Shown here: positions 19,029 to 28,182 of the stretch, piece after piece
Layout of the letters: each line of letters begins with the position of its first letter
Numbering within the stretch: the stretch's first letter is position 1
NCBI RefSeq assembly: GCF_014201355.1
Contig: NZ_JACHEG010000002.1
Location: 1 to 64,000, forward strand
Direction: 5' to 3'
Length of the DNA stretch: 64,000 nucleotides
DNA from: Aliirhizobium wenxiniae
GTDB lineage: Bacteria > Pseudomonadota > Alphaproteobacteria > Rhizobiales > Rhizobiaceae
Notes under the pieces: model-generated
Databases searched by the model: none
What the model saw: the letters and a program-made list of their open reading frames with translations, nothing else
Told to the model about the DNA's origin: nothing
Program-made: the position numbers and the translations under genes

Positions 19029-19532
19029 TCAATGCTGCTGCAGGCGTTTTTCCATGATGATGGCGGGCAGGCCCGAATTCGGCGCTCCCCATTCCTCCAT
19101 GCGGTCGACCTCGGAAAAACCGAGGCGCTCGTAAAAAGACATGGCGCGGACATTCGGAAGGGCAACCTCGACGCGCATGATTTCCGCATCCGGGAAGCAG
19201 GTTTCCATCTCGGCGAACAGATCGCGGCCGATACCCTCGTTCTGGCAGGAAGGGCGAACGTAGAGTTGGTGCAGCATCACGGTCTTGGCCATCTTGGGGT
19301 AGATGGCCGCATAAGCGATGCCGCCGAGCTTGCGGCCGTCGTCGGCCACCAGAAACTCGCCGTCGCGTTTGCCGATGCGCGAGCGGATCGCATTCGCTGA
19401 ATGCCAACCGCTCACCATCTTGGCCACCTGATCAGCCCCGTAAAACGGATCATAAGCATCATGAAACGTTTCGCCTAAAAGGACGCGGATTTTCTCCACG
19501 TCCTCGTCGCCGGCGGTGCGTACGAAGAACAA
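19029..19532 (-). CDS. GNAT-family N-acetyltransferase
   Basis: The 167-residue protein has a GNAT domain, with LHQLYVRPSCQNEGIGRDLFAEMET as motif A and AMSFYERLGFSEVDRMEEWG as motif B. The frame begins with a TTG at 19532, three bases after the gatB stop at 19536-19538. No better in-frame start lies nearby, so translational coupling with gatB seems likely. The sequence is not close to its downstream GNAT neighbour. Substrate unknown. Confidence 0.82.
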   Translation of the reverse strand: MFFVRTAGDEDVEKIRVLLGETFHDAYDPFYGADQVAKMVSGWHSANAIRSRIGKRDGEFLVADDGRKLGGIAYAAIYPKMAKTVMLHQLYVRPSCQNEGIGRDLFAEMETCFPDAEIMRVEVALPNVRAMSFYERLGFSEVDRMEEWGAPNSGLPAIIMEKRLQQH

Positions 19533-19535
19533 GGC

Positions 19536-21038
19536 TTATTCCTCGATGCCGAGCTTGGCCTTGACCAGCGCCTGCACGGCCTGGGGATTGGCTTTGCCGC
19601 CGGTCGACTTCATCACTTGGCCGACGAACCAGCCGGCGAGCGTCGGCTTGGCCTTGACCTTCTCGACCTGATCCGGATTTGCGGCGATGATCTCGTCGAC
19701 GGCCTTTTCAATGGCACCGGTATCCGTCACCTGCTTCATGCCGCGAGCCTCGACGATTTCCGCCGGGTCACCACCTTCGTTGAGCACGATTTCGAACAAA
19801 TCCTTGGCAATCTTGCCCGAAATGGTTTCAGCCTTGATGAGATCGATGATGCCGCCGAGCTGAACAGGCGAAACCGGAGTCTCTTCAATGTCTTTGCCGA
19901 GTTTGTTCAAGGCGCCAAGCAAGTCGTTGATGACCCAGTTTGCGGCGGTCTTGCCGTCACGGCCTTCGGCCACGGCTTCGAAATAATCGGCAATCGCCTT
20001 TTCCGAAACCAGCACCGAAGCGTCGTAGACAGACAGGCCGAGTTCCGCAACAAACCGGGCCTTTTTGTCGTCCGGCAATTCCGTCAGATCGGCGCGCAGG
20101 GCGTCGATGAAGGCGTCGTCGAACTCGAGCGGCAGCAGGTCCGGATCGGGGAAATAACGGTAGTCATGCGCATCTTCCTTGGAGCGCATCGAGCGGGTTT
20201 CGCCCTTGCCCGGATCGAAGAGACGGGTTTCCTGGTCGATGGAACCACCATCCTCGAGAATGCCAATCTGGCGGCGTGCCTCGTATTCGATCGCCTGACC
20301 GATGAAGCGAATCGAGTTGACGTTCTTGATCTCGCAGCGCGTGCCGAACTCTGCGCCCGGACGACGAACGGAGACGTTGACGTCGGCCCGCATCGAGCCT
20401 TCGTCCATGTTGCCGTCGCAGGTGCCGAGATAGCGCACGATCGAGCGCAGCTTGGTCATGTAAGCCTTGGCTTCGTCAGAGGAGCGCATGTCGGGCTTCG
20501 AGACGATTTCCATCAGGGCGACGCCCGAACGGTTGAGGTCGACATAGGACATGGTCGGATGCTGGTCATGCATCGACTTGCCGGCATCCTGTTCCAGGTG
20601 CAGACGCTCGATACCGATCTCGATATCCTCGAACTGCCCCTGACGGTCCGGGCCGAGCGAGATGACGATCTGGCCTTCGCCGACGATCGGGTCCTTGAAC
20701 TGCGAAATCTGGTAGCCCTGCGGCAGGTCCGGATAGAAATAGTTCTTGCGATCGAAGATCGAGCGCTTGTTGATCTGCGCCTTCAGGCCAAGGCCGGTGC
20801 GCACGGCCTGCTTGATGCATTCCTCGTTGATGACCGGCAGCATGCCCGGCATGGCGGCATCGACGAGCGACACGTTACCATTGGCCGGCTTGCCGAATTC
20901 GGTCGAGGCGCCGGAGAAGAGCTTCGAATTGGAGAGGACCTGGGCGTGAACCTCCATGCCGATGATCACTTCCCAGTCGCCGGTGGCGCCGGGGATGAAG
21001 CGTTTCGGATCAGGGGTACGGACGTCGACTAGGGTCAT
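19536..21038 (-). CDS. gatB: Aspartyl/glutamyl-tRNA amidotransferase subunit B
   Basis: With GatA and GatC, converts Glu-tRNA(Gln) and Asp-tRNA(Asn) to their amide forms. The kinase-like core shows [30 protein letters not shown] and [20 protein letters not shown]. The signature [22 protein letters not shown] is intact. The C-terminal GatB/YqeY tail domain has [16 protein letters not shown]. It is full length at 500 residues. gatC-gatA lie 5 kb away on the same strand, separated by gcd, yjhX and GNAT genes. Confidence 0.97.
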   Translation of the reverse strand: MTLVDVRTPDPKRFIPGATGDWEVIIGMEVHAQVLSNSKLFSGASTEFGKPANGNVSLVDAAMPGMLPVINEECIKQAVRTGLGLKAQINKRSIFDRKNYFYPDLPQGYQISQFKDPIVGEGQIVISLGPDRQGQFEDIEIGIERLHLEQDAGKSMHDQHPTMSYVDLNRSGVALMEIVSKPDMRSSDEAKAYMTKLRSIVRYLGTCDGNMDEGSMRADVNVSVRRPGAEFGTRCEIKNVNSIRFIGQAIEYEARRQIGILEDGGSIDQETRLFDPGKGETRSMRSKEDAHDYRYFPDPDLLPLEFDDAFIDALRADLTELPDDKKARFVAELGLSVYDASVLVSEKAIADYFEAVAEGRDGKTAANWVINDLLGALNKLGKDIEETPVSPVQLGGIIDLIKAETISGKIAKDLFEIVLNEGGDPAEIVEARGMKQVTDTGAIEKAVDEIIAANPDQVEKVKAKPTLAGWFVGQVMKSTGGKANPQAVQALVKAKLGIEE

Positions 21039-21163
21039 CTTGAGCTCGTCTCATGCGTGAATTCTTAGAAGTCGTGAGGTAGAACAAATGCCGTGGTGGC
21101 GCAAGACTTGAGGGCCTTCGCCGCGCCGTTCATCCGCGGCATGCGGGCAGAAGGAAGAATTTC

Positions 21164-21484
21164 ATGGGGATCAACCCGATCCTGCCGCTGGCGGCACTGG
21201 CTGTTGCCTATAACGCGCTCGTATTCGGCGTCTATTGGTGGGACAAGCGGGCGGCGCGTAACGGCAGCTGGCGCGTCAGGGAATCGACGTTGCTGCTGAT
21301 GGCGTTTACCGCCGGCGGGCCGGGCGCGCTCGCGGCACAGCGACTGCTGCGCCACAAGACCCGCAAGCCGCCTTTCAACTTCGCCTTGCCCTTGTTCTTC
21401 GTCCTGCAAATGGCATGGCTTGTGGTGGCGATAACAGCACCGGAGGCAGCAATCACGCTGCTGGAAAAGCTTGGCCTCGGCTAG
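21164..21484 (+). CDS. DUF1294 small membrane protein
   Basis: The 106-residue protein has three hydrophobic segments (about 5-25, 44-62, 74-95). The DUF1294 signature is W.DKRAARNGSWRVRE..LLL.AF.GGPGALAAQRLLRHKTRKP.F. Its function is unknown. The start ATG at 21164 follows AAGGAAGAATTTC. The last four bases overlap the stop of the convergent GNAT gene at 21481. Confidence 0.85.
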   Translation: MGINPILPLAALAVAYNALVFGVYWWDKRAARNGSWRVRESTLLLMAFTAGGPGALAAQRLLRHKTRKPPFNFALPLFFVLQMAWLVVAITAPEAAITLLEKLGLG

Positions 21485-21993
21485 AATTCCTGACCGTACA
21501 TCGCCGTCGGCGGCACTTCGACAAGCATCTTGGACAGCCCGACGGACTGGACGTCGCGATCGATCTTAGGAGAATAGGCCACTGACAGCCAATGGATCGC
21601 GTAGCCGTGCTTTTCGAAAAAGCCGATAGCCTCATTGTTCTGCGCATGTGTCTCGATACGCGCTTTCTTGAACCCCTGGCGGAGGATTTCTGCCTCGACC
21701 TCCTCAAGCAGCGCCCTGCCCAGACCTTGTCCCTGATATTGCGGATCGATCCAGAAATCGGAGATCAGTTCGTCCAGATGCTCGCGCGCAGCCCATCCGG
21801 CAACAGTTGAGAACTCCTCCACCACCGTGATTGTGAGCCAGGAGGAGCGGGTGAAATTGGTGAAGGCTTCGCGTGCGCTCGCTCGCATATCAGCCATCTC
21901 GCCTATCGCTTCCATCGCCTTCTCCCAAGCGCGAAATCCGATTTCGGCCAGGACATCGACATCATCTTCCCGTGCGTTGCGTGTCGTGGCCAT
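21481..21993 (-). CDS. GNAT-family N-acetyltransferase (paralogue of the one at 25610)
   Basis: A 170-residue single GNAT domain with motif A ISDFWIDPQYQGQGLGRALL and a motif B ending NNEAIGFFEKHGYAIHWLSV. It resembles the GNAT at 25610-26104 along its length: ISDxW, QGxGxGxAL, ETHAQN vs HTHARN, HGYAIHW vs CGFTIVW, AYSPK vs EYSKS. The two are therefore paralogues. The ATG at 21993 has GGGGAAAG in front; a start at 22008 is also open. It lies divergent from gcd. Substrate unknown. Confidence 0.84.
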   Translation of the reverse strand: MATTRNAREDDVDVLAEIGFRAWEKAMEAIGEMADMRASAREAFTNFTRSSWLTITVVEEFSTVAGWAAREHLDELISDFWIDPQYQGQGLGRALLEEVEAEILRQGFKKARIETHAQNNEAIGFFEKHGYAIHWLSVAYSPKIDRDVQSVGLSKMLVEVPPTAMYGQEF

Positions 21994-22294
21994 TCTTTCC
22001 CCTGTCACCTGCCTTTTTTCCCCGGGCGAGAGAACATGATGCGCGAAATCCGGCCAGCGAGATGGTCCCGTACCGCCGTTTCATCGACAAAACCACTCTC
22101 AATTGCAGCACCTTGCTTGGCAATTGACAAAACGCACGACAACACAACTTTGAAAGCATTGTGTCCAAGAATTATGCGGCTTACCTCCTTCATCGTAGGG
22201 CCGCGGCCTTACGCCGCACCGACTAAGGTCGCTTGACCCTCTCAAATTCAATTTTCGACCGCAATTCCTGAACCCAATAAAGGAGCACATCGAA

Positions 22295-24724
22295 ATGATG
22301 TCTCGTATCGGAGGGGTTATTACCGCTCTGCTTGGCCTGGCTATTCTCTGGTATGGAGCAAAGCTGGCGCTGGCGGGTGGCTCCCCATTTTATGTTATCA
22401 TGGCCCTCGGCCTCATCGTCTCGGGCGTATTGCTGATTGCGCGACGCCAGGCCGGTCTCTGGATCTATGCGCTGACGCTGGCAGTCACCTTCATCTGGAC
22501 GCTTTACGAAGTCGGCTTCGACAAGTGGCAGTGGATCCCCCGCGGAGCGCTGGTCATTTTCCTCGGCCTGCTGCTGAGCCTCTCCTTCGTCACCAACAGC
22601 CTGAGTGACCGCCCGCAGAAGCCCTGGGCACCGAGCCTCAAGAATGGTGTCTTTGCCCTGCGCGCCGTCGTCGCCGTGATTGCCGTTCTTGGCGTCGTCG
22701 CCTGGTTCTACGATCCGCTCTCGATTACCGGGAAGCTTGAAAAGACGGCTTCCGTAGATGCTGCGACCGATCCGAGCGGTATTGCCTATCCGGCAGACGA
22801 CTGGACGGCCTATGGCGGCACCAATCTCGGCCAGCGCTATTCGGCTCTGAAGGACGTCAATATTGAAAACGTCAAAGGCCTGAAGGTCGCCTGGGAACAT
22901 CACACCGGCGACCTGCGCAAGGAAGATCAGGACTCCAAGGAATACACGTTCGAAGCAACGCCGATCAAAGTGAACGGCGCGCTCTATTTTTGCTCGCCGC
23001 ACAACATCATCCAGTCGCTCGAGCCGGAAACCGGCAAGGTGCGCTGGTCGTTCGACCCGATGATGAAGCGTGATCCGTTCTACCAGCACCAGACATGCCG
23101 CGGCGTGTCGTGGAACGATTCGACGGCCTATGCCAGCCCCGCAGACAGCACGCCGGAACAACAGGCGGCAACGACTGCTGCGGTTGCCGAGTGCCCACGC
23201 CGCATCCTTGCCTCGACAGTCGATGCCCGCCTGTTTGCACTCAACGCCGATACCGGCGAGCTGTGCAAGACCTTCGGCACCGACGGTTATGTCGACCTGA
23301 TGGAAGGCATGGTCGATACCAATCGCGCCACCTATCAGCAGACCTCCGCTCCGCTGGTGACCAAGGATCTGATCATCCTCGGCAGCGCGATTGCCGACAA
23401 CTACTATGAAAACAATCCGTCGGGCGTCATCCGCGCCTTCGACGTGCGCACCGGCAAGGTCGTGTGGAAGTTCGACGCCAGCAAGCCGAACGACACCGCT
23501 CCGCTTGCACCCGGCGAACATTACGAACCGAACTCGGTGGTCGCCTGGACGCAGTTTGCAGCCGACGAAACTCTCGGTCTCGCCTATATCCCCTTCGGCA
23601 ACGCCTCGCCCGATCAGGTCGGCATTGCGCGCACGCCCGAGCAGGAAGCCTTCGTCGATGCGCTTGCAGCTCTCGATCTCAAAACCGGTCAGCTGAAGTG
23701 GAAATTCCAGACTTCGCATCACGATCTATGGGACCGCGACAACCCTTCCCAGCCGGTTCTCCTGAACCTGCCGAAGGATGGCGTCGATACACCGGCGATC
23801 ATCATTCCGACCAAGATCGGCAATCTGTGGGTTCTCGACCGTACCAACGGCAAGCCGATCCTGCCGATCAGCGAAGTGCCGGTAAGCACCAATACCGACA
23901 TTGCCGGCGAGAAACTTTCGCCGACACAGCCGATGTCCTCGCTCAACTTCACACCGGCACCGCTGCGCGAAGCCGACATGTGGGGCGCAACGCCGTTCGA
24001 CCAGATGGCATGCCGCACGACCTACAACCAGTATCGCTATGACGGCAATCCGTGGACGCCGCCGACAACGACCGGTTCGCTCGTATGGCCGGGCAATATC
24101 GGAGTGTTTAACTGGGGTTCTGTCGCGATCGACCCGGTCAACAAGTGGCTGATCGGCACGCCGCAATATCTCGCCTATCTCTACAAGCTCTATCCGCGTC
24201 AGGCAGGCGACCTCAACAAGCGCGTGTTCGGCGGAGATAACTCGGGCGGCGAATCCAAGCCGGGCAACGAAAACCTCGGCGGCCCTTATGCCGTATCGAT
24301 CCAGCACTTCCGTTCGGCGCTCAACGCTCCGTGCAATGCCCCCGCCTGGGGTGTGCGTGTCGGCGTCGACCTGAAGACCGGCAAGACCGCCTGGAAATAT
24401 CGCAACGGTACGGTGGCCGGCCAGCAGTTTGCAGGCATCAAGTTCCCGATCCCGTTCGAAATGGGCATGCTCGCCCATGGCGGAACGCTGACGACCGCCG
24501 GCGGCGTTGCCTTCACGGCAGCAGCCCTCGACGACTCGATCCGCGGTTACGACATGCAGACCGGTGAAGTGCTGTGGAAAATGGCTCTTCCGGCCGGTGG
24601 TCAGGCAACGCCGATGACCTATCGCGGCAAGGACGGCAAGCAGTATATCGTGGTTGCCGCTGGTGGCCACGGCTCGCTTGGCACCACGCCCGGCGATTCG
24701 GTTATCGCTTACACGCTCGACTGA
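22295..24724 (+). CDS. gcd: Membrane-bound PQQ-dependent glucose dehydrogenase
   Basis: Oxidises glucose to gluconolactone in the periplasm and passes electrons to ubiquinone. About 150 N-terminal residues form five membrane segments (for example ITALLGLAILWYGAKLAL and AVVAVIAVLGVVAWFY). An eight-bladed PQQ propeller follows from about residue 165 (DDWTAYGGTNLGQRYSAL). Tryptophan-docking repeats are visible (TGKVRWSFDP, TGKVVWKFDAS, TGQLKWKFQT, TGKTAWKYRNG, TGEVLWKMALP). At 809 residues it is full length. No PQQ synthesis genes are in the window, so holo-enzyme depends on genes elsewhere or supplied PQQ. Gluconate secretion by this enzyme is linked to phosphate solubilisation in soil bacteria. 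Confidence 0.95.
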   Translation: MMSRIGGVITALLGLAILWYGAKLALAGGSPFYVIMALGLIVSGVLLIARRQAGLWIYALTLAVTFIWTLYEVGFDKWQWIPRGALVIFLGLLLSLSFVTNSLSDRPQKPWAPSLKNGVFALRAVVAVIAVLGVVAWFYDPLSITGKLEKTASVDAATDPSGIAYPADDWTAYGGTNLGQRYSALKDVNIENVKGLKVAWEHHTGDLRKEDQDSKEYTFEATPIKVNGALYFCSPHNIIQSLEPETGKVRWSFDPMMKRDPFYQHQTCRGVSWNDSTAYASPADSTPEQQAATTAAVAECPRRILASTVDARLFALNADTGELCKTFGTDGYVDLMEGMVDTNRATYQQTSAPLVTKDLIILGSAIADNYYENNPSGVIRAFDVRTGKVVWKFDASKPNDTAPLAPGEHYEPNSVVAWTQFAADETLGLAYIPFGNASPDQVGIARTPEQEAFVDALAALDLKTGQLKWKFQTSHHDLWDRDNPSQPVLLNLPKDGVDTPAIIIPTKIGNLWVLDRTNGKPILPISEVPVSTNTDIAGEKLSPTQPMSSLNFTPAPLREADMWGATPFDQMACRTTYNQYRYDGNPWTPPTTTGSLVWPGNIGVFNWGSVAIDPVNKWLIGTPQYLAYLYKLYPRQAGDLNKRVFGGDNSGGESKPGNENLGGPYAVSIQHFRSALNAPCNAPAWGVRVGVDLKTGKTAWKYRNGTVAGQQFAGIKFPIPFEMGMLAHGGTLTTAGGVAFTAAALDDSIRGYDMQTGEVLWKMALPAGGQATPMTYRGKDGKQYIVVAAGGHGSLGTTPGDSVIAYTLD

Positions 24725-24747
24725 GCGGAGCGATCATTCCGAACCTG

Positions 24748-24778
24748 AAAACGCGTCGGGCAACCGGCGCGTTTTTTT
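24748..24778 (+). terminator. Rho-independent terminator of gcd
   Basis: The stem AAAACGCGTCGG / CCGGCGCGTTTT encloses a GCAA tetraloop and ends in seven T residues, 24 bases after the gcd stop. Confidence 0.92.
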
Positions 24779-24856
24779 GTGCCTGGCAGCAAGCACTGCG
24801 ACGGTTGCAAAACTTGACCGCCGCCCGCAAGGCGTTTAACCGGAAAGAGCATTCAT

Positions 24857-24976
24857 GGAGTTTTGATGTTCTCGTCCCAAGAGGCCCGTTGAGGGGCCGG
24901 TAGCCGTCAGGCGACTGGCCCAGACAAAAACGCAAGCCCCGGCACCTTCACGGGTATCGGACACGTTTTTGCGCGC
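24857..24976. other. Structured intergenic stretch upstream of yjhX, function unknown
   Basis: Between the gcd terminator and yjhX there are about 230 bases with no gene. Part of it folds well: GGCCC/GGGCC around 24880-24898, a GCCGTCAGGCGAC segment, and a stretch ending GGACACGTTTTT near 24970. It may be the yjhX leader or an independent small RNA; I cannot tell which. Confidence 0.3.
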
Positions 24977-25009
24977 TTTCAGTCAAGCGCATCTCCGGAC
25001 ATCGAAACA

Positions 25010-25267
25010 ATGGACATTTCCCGCGCTGAACAGCGCATTCTGCACCTGCTCGCCCAGGGCGGCAGGATCGAAATCACCCGTGACGAAAATCACAGAATAG
25101 AAAAACTGCAGTTGATTACCCGCGAAGGCTGGATCTTTTCGGCTCTCGATCTCATCACCTTCCGCAAGCTGAAGCAGAAGAAGGCGATCAGATCTCAGGC
25201 CGGAAAGCCATACCGGATCACAGAAAGAGGTCTGGTTCTGGTGAGAGCCGAGCAAGACAACCGGTAA
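25010..25267 (+). CDS. YjhX/TopAI-like protein (UPF0386)
   Basis: The 85-residue protein matches the YjhX family along its whole length: MDISRAEQRILHLLAQGGRI, then REGWIFSALDLITFRKLKQKKAI and GKPYRITERGL, ending RAEQDNR. In E. coli YjhX (TopAI) inhibits topoisomerase I and is countered by the acetyltransferase-like YjhQ. Most alphaproteobacterial copies I know are orphans. Here a GNAT gene lies 0.34 kb away on the other strand and is not in an operon with it. Toxin activity is therefore only a possibility. ATG at 25010; no strong ribosome site. Confidence 0.82.
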   Translation: MDISRAEQRILHLLAQGGRIEITRDENHRIEKLQLITREGWIFSALDLITFRKLKQKKAIRSQAGKPYRITERGLVLVRAEQDNR

Positions 25268-25280
25268 AGCAGTAGATTCC

Positions 25281-25307
25281 GCCGCGCGTCGCCATATGGC
25301 GCGCGGC
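25281..25307. terminator. Hairpin between convergent yjhX and the 88-residue gene
   Basis: The inverted repeat GCCGCG / CGCGGC surrounds the palindrome CGCCATATGGCG. There is no T run on either side, so it is a weak terminator or an mRNA end structure. Confidence 0.45.
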
Positions 25308-25321
25308 GAACCTCACGCATC

Positions 25322-25588
25322 TCAAGCAGCAGACAGTTCCGCCCTCATGGCCGCCCATTCTTCGCCGATAGCGCCCATACGCCGCTTGCCTGCACGGCGA
25401 TACCAGTAATCGGCATTCCAGTCGTCACCTTCAATACGGTGGCAGAGAGCATGCCCCCAATCGAAAACCTGTTCGCCTTCGTGCCGCTGACAGAGATCAT
25501 GTACCTCTTCCCACTCGGCACTCACCGTAAAACCGGCAGCGGCCAAGCCGTCGAAAGCTGCGATCAACGAAGTCAATTCGGAATTCAT
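25322..25588 (-). CDS. Conserved-looking hypothetical protein, 88 residues
   Basis: I do not recognise a family. The sequence is acidic and Trp/Glu-rich, with an FDGLAAAGFTVSAEWEEVHDLCQRHEGEQVFDWGHALCHRIEGDDWNADYWYRR-type pattern, two cysteines and two histidines. It has no membrane segment or signal. The coding frame has normal GC-rich third positions, and AGGGGAC precedes the ATG. It lies 21 bases after the GNAT gene on the same strand, so it is probably the last gene of the gatC-gatA-GNAT unit. Confidence 0.65.
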   Translation of the reverse strand: MNSELTSLIAAFDGLAAAGFTVSAEWEEVHDLCQRHEGEQVFDWGHALCHRIEGDDWNADYWYRRAGKRRMGAIGEEWAAMRAELSAA

Positions 25589-25609
25589 TGCAGTCCCCTC
25601 AGCGATTGG

Positions 25610-26104
25610 TCAGGTCAGTGACTGTTCCAGATGAACCTTTTCCAGGTCCATTCCCATGCTCTTGGAATATTCCGTGCCACGCCAGACGATCGTAAAGCCG
25701 CAGCGCTGGTAGAGCCTGATCGCACCAACGTTTCTGGCATGCGTGTGGATGGTGGCGGTGGCGTGACCTTCCGCCTTGATGCGGTCGATCGAATGCAGGA
25801 CCAGAGCCTTGCCTATCCCTTTGCCCTGGTGATCCGGCGAAACCCAGACATCGGAAATGTAATTGGGTGCGCCATCCCGGGCTGACCAGCCGACGACCTC
25901 GCCATAGAGATCAGCAATCCAGACTTCGCCCTTGGTTTCGCCGGCGAAGATCTCGTAGGCCTTGGCGGTCCGCCCCAGCACGTCGGCTGAAAGTTCAACG
26001 CCCTTGAAAGCATCGCTGGAATTCCAGGCCGCAAAACCGACTTCGCCGACCACAATGTGATCGGCGACAGTCATTTTCCGAATTTTAAGTCCGCTTACCA
26101 CCAC
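25610..26104 (-). CDS. GNAT-family N-acetyltransferase downstream of gatA
   Basis: A single GNAT domain of about 164 residues, with motif [21 protein letters not shown] and the B segment [27 protein letters not shown]. It is a paralogue of the GNAT at 21481-21993. The conserved sequence begins [11 protein letters not shown], so the start is probably one of two adjacent GTG codons at 26104/26101. These overlap the gatA stop (26097-26095), which suggests translational coupling. Substrate unknown. Confidence 0.84.
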   Translation of the reverse strand: MVVSGLKIRKMTVADHIVVGEVGFAAWNSSDAFKGVELSADVLGRTAKAYEIFAGETKGEVWIADLYGEVVGWSARDGAPNYISDVWVSPDHQGKGIGKALVLHSIDRIKAEGHATATIHTHARNVGAIRLYQRCGFTIVWRGTEYSKSMGMDLEKVHLEQSLT

Positions 26105-27576
26105 TTGGCCGGCGTGAACTTGCCGGCAGCCTGTTCGATGACATGGGCGGTGCGGAAGAGTGTTTCTTCCTCGAACGGCTTGCCGATGAGCTGCAGGCCA
26201 AGCGGCAGGCCCTTCTTGTCGAGGCCGGCGGGAACGGCGATGCCCGGAAGGCCGGCCATGTTCACAGTCACCGTGAAGATGTCGTTCAGGTACATGGCGA
26301 CCGGATCGGCTGCGAGATTTTCGTCAGCGATGCCGAAGGCGGACGACGGCGTGGCCGGCGTCAGGATCGCGTCGACGCCTGCGTGGAAGACGGTCTCGAA
26401 GTCGCGCTTGATCAGCGTACGAACCTTCTGCGCCTGCAGGTAATAGGCATCGTAATAACCAGCCGACAGAACATAGGTGCCGATCATGATACGGCGCTTG
26501 ACCTCGGTGCCGAAGCCGGCGGCGCGGGTCTTTTCATACATGTCGGCAATGTCCTTGCCGTCTACGCGCAGGCCGTAACGGACGCCGTCATAACGGGCAA
26601 GGTTGGACGAGGCCTCTGCCGGAGCGACGATGTAGTAAGCCGGCAAGGCGTATTTCGTGTGCGGCAGGGTGATGTCGACGATCTCGGCACCGGCATCCTT
26701 GAGGAAGGCGATGCCCTGTTGCCAGAGCGCCTCGATCTCTTCCGGCATGTTGTCGACGCGATATTCCTTCGGAATGCCGATCTTCATGCCCTTGACCGAC
26801 TGACCAAGCGCCGCCTCGTAATCCGGGATCGGCAGGTCGACAGACGTCGTGTCCTTTTTGTCGACGGATGCCATCGACTTCAGCATGATCGCGGCATCAC
26901 GCACGTCGCGAGCGATCGGACCTGCCTGGTCGAGCGAGGATGCAAAGGCGACCGTGCCCCAACGCGAGCAACGGCCGTAGGTCGGCTTGATGCCGACGGT
27001 GCCGGTAAAGGCTGCCGGCTGGCGGATCGAGCCGCCGGTGTCGGTTGCGGTAGCGCCGGCGCAGAGATGGGCAGCAACGGCTGCGGCCGAACCGCCGGAG
27101 GAACCGCCCGGAACGAGCTGCTGGTTCGAGCCTTCAGCCTTCCACGGGTTGATGACCGGGCCGTAGAAGGAGGTCTCGTTCGACGAGCCCATTGCGAATT
27201 CGTCCATGTTCAGCTTGCCGAGCATGACGGCGCCATCGTCCCAGAGGTTCTGGGTGACGGTCGATTCGTATTTCGGCTTGAAGCCGTCGAGGATGTGGGA
27301 GCAGGCCTGGGTATGGATGCCTTCGGTGGCGAACAGGTCCTTGATGCCGAGCGGAATGCCTTCCAGCGCGCCGACCTTGCCGGATGCACGGCGTTCGTCG
27401 GAGGCCTTGGCCATGTCCATCGCCTTTTCCGGCGTGGTGGTGATGTAGGCGTTGAACGTGCCGTTGAATGCGTCGATCGCGTCGACATAGGCCTTGGTCA
27501 ATTCGACCGAGGTGATTTCCTTCGAGGCGAGCTTTTCGCGGGCTTCGGCAATGGTGAGGCTGGTGAGTTCGGTCAT
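26095..27576 (-). CDS. gatA: Aspartyl/glutamyl-tRNA amidotransferase subunit A
   Basis: Amidase subunit that releases ammonia from glutamine for the tRNA-bound transamidation. The amidase signature is intact. It shows the catalytic Lys region [10 protein letters not shown], the Ser-cisSer region [14 protein letters not shown] and the nucleophile block [16 protein letters not shown]. The product is 493 residues from the ATG at 27576, the normal length. The frame is open further upstream to 27714, but the family N-terminus starts at [16 protein letters not shown]. gatC lies 55 bases upstream on the same strand. Confidence 0.97.
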   Translation of the reverse strand: MTELTSLTIAEAREKLASKEITSVELTKAYVDAIDAFNGTFNAYITTTPEKAMDMAKASDERRASGKVGALEGIPLGIKDLFATEGIHTQACSHILDGFKPKYESTVTQNLWDDGAVMLGKLNMDEFAMGSSNETSFYGPVINPWKAEGSNQQLVPGGSSGGSAAAVAAHLCAGATATDTGGSIRQPAAFTGTVGIKPTYGRCSRWGTVAFASSLDQAGPIARDVRDAAIMLKSMASVDKKDTTSVDLPIPDYEAALGQSVKGMKIGIPKEYRVDNMPEEIEALWQQGIAFLKDAGAEIVDITLPHTKYALPAYYIVAPAEASSNLARYDGVRYGLRVDGKDIADMYEKTRAAGFGTEVKRRIMIGTYVLSAGYYDAYYLQAQKVRTLIKRDFETVFHAGVDAILTPATPSSAFGIADENLAADPVAMYLNDIFTVTVNMAGLPGIAVPAGLDKKGLPLGLQLIGKPFEEETLFRTAHVIEQAAGKFTPAKWW

Positions 27577-27631
27577 GGGCTCTTCAAAATGTTCGAATGC
27601 GTGGAGAGGGTCGGAAGCGCTTTGAAGCGGC

Positions 27632-27919
27632 TTATTCGACGACCTTCGGCACCAGGAAGAAATTGCGATCGGTGGACGGCGCGTTGGCAACGATGTCGTC
27701 GGCCTTGTCGCCATCGGTCACGGCGTCAACGCGCTTGCGCATGTCCATCGGGGTGACAGACGTCATCGGTTCGACGCCGGTCACATCGACCTCGCCCAAT
27801 TGCTCGACGAAATTGATGATACCATTCAGCTCGCCGACCATGCGATTGGCGTCGTCTTCAGTGACGGCAATGCGGGCAAGGCGCGCAACGCGCTTTACGG
27901 TGGCGAGATCGACGGACAT
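27632..27919 (-). CDS. gatC: Aspartyl/glutamyl-tRNA amidotransferase subunit C
   Basis: Small belt subunit that stabilises GatA and holds it to GatB. The 95-residue protein has the family pattern [33 protein letters not shown] and the C-terminal LR.D/V-type segment ending [20 protein letters not shown] precedes the ATG. It is the first gene of the gatC-gatA-GNAT unit. Confidence 0.95.
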   Translation of the reverse strand: MSVDLATVKRVARLARIAVTEDDANRMVGELNGIINFVEQLGEVDVTGVEPMTSVTPMDMRKRVDAVTDGDKADDIVANAPSTDRNFFLVPKVVE

Positions 27920-28182
27920 GGCTCAACTCCGGGCAATAAAAATCTACTTCGCTATAATGGCCATGCACGACCTTCGCAACTGCCTAAGCCTCGGGTAGCG
28001 CGGTAAATCCAATGAACGGCGTACACTGCCCGCGGCCTGCCAAGTTTCAATCCACATGGATTGATAGTTGCAAATTTCTCGTAGGTTGCAGATTTTTTCC
28101 CTTCCTTTTCAATCAGTCACTGATTAATCGGGACTCGCAAAATACTTGAATAAAAAAATCATATATATGGAGAGGGTAATCC

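Noticed and set aside
19617..21032. 471-codon open frame opposite gatB
   Set aside because: Shadow of gatB, with no ribosome site and no recognisable domain.
22223..23722. 499-codon open frame opposite gcd
   Set aside because: Shadow of gcd, which has clear PQQ propeller repeats on the plus strand.
26143..27756. 537-codon open frame opposite gatA
   Set aside because: Shadow of gatA, for the same reasons.
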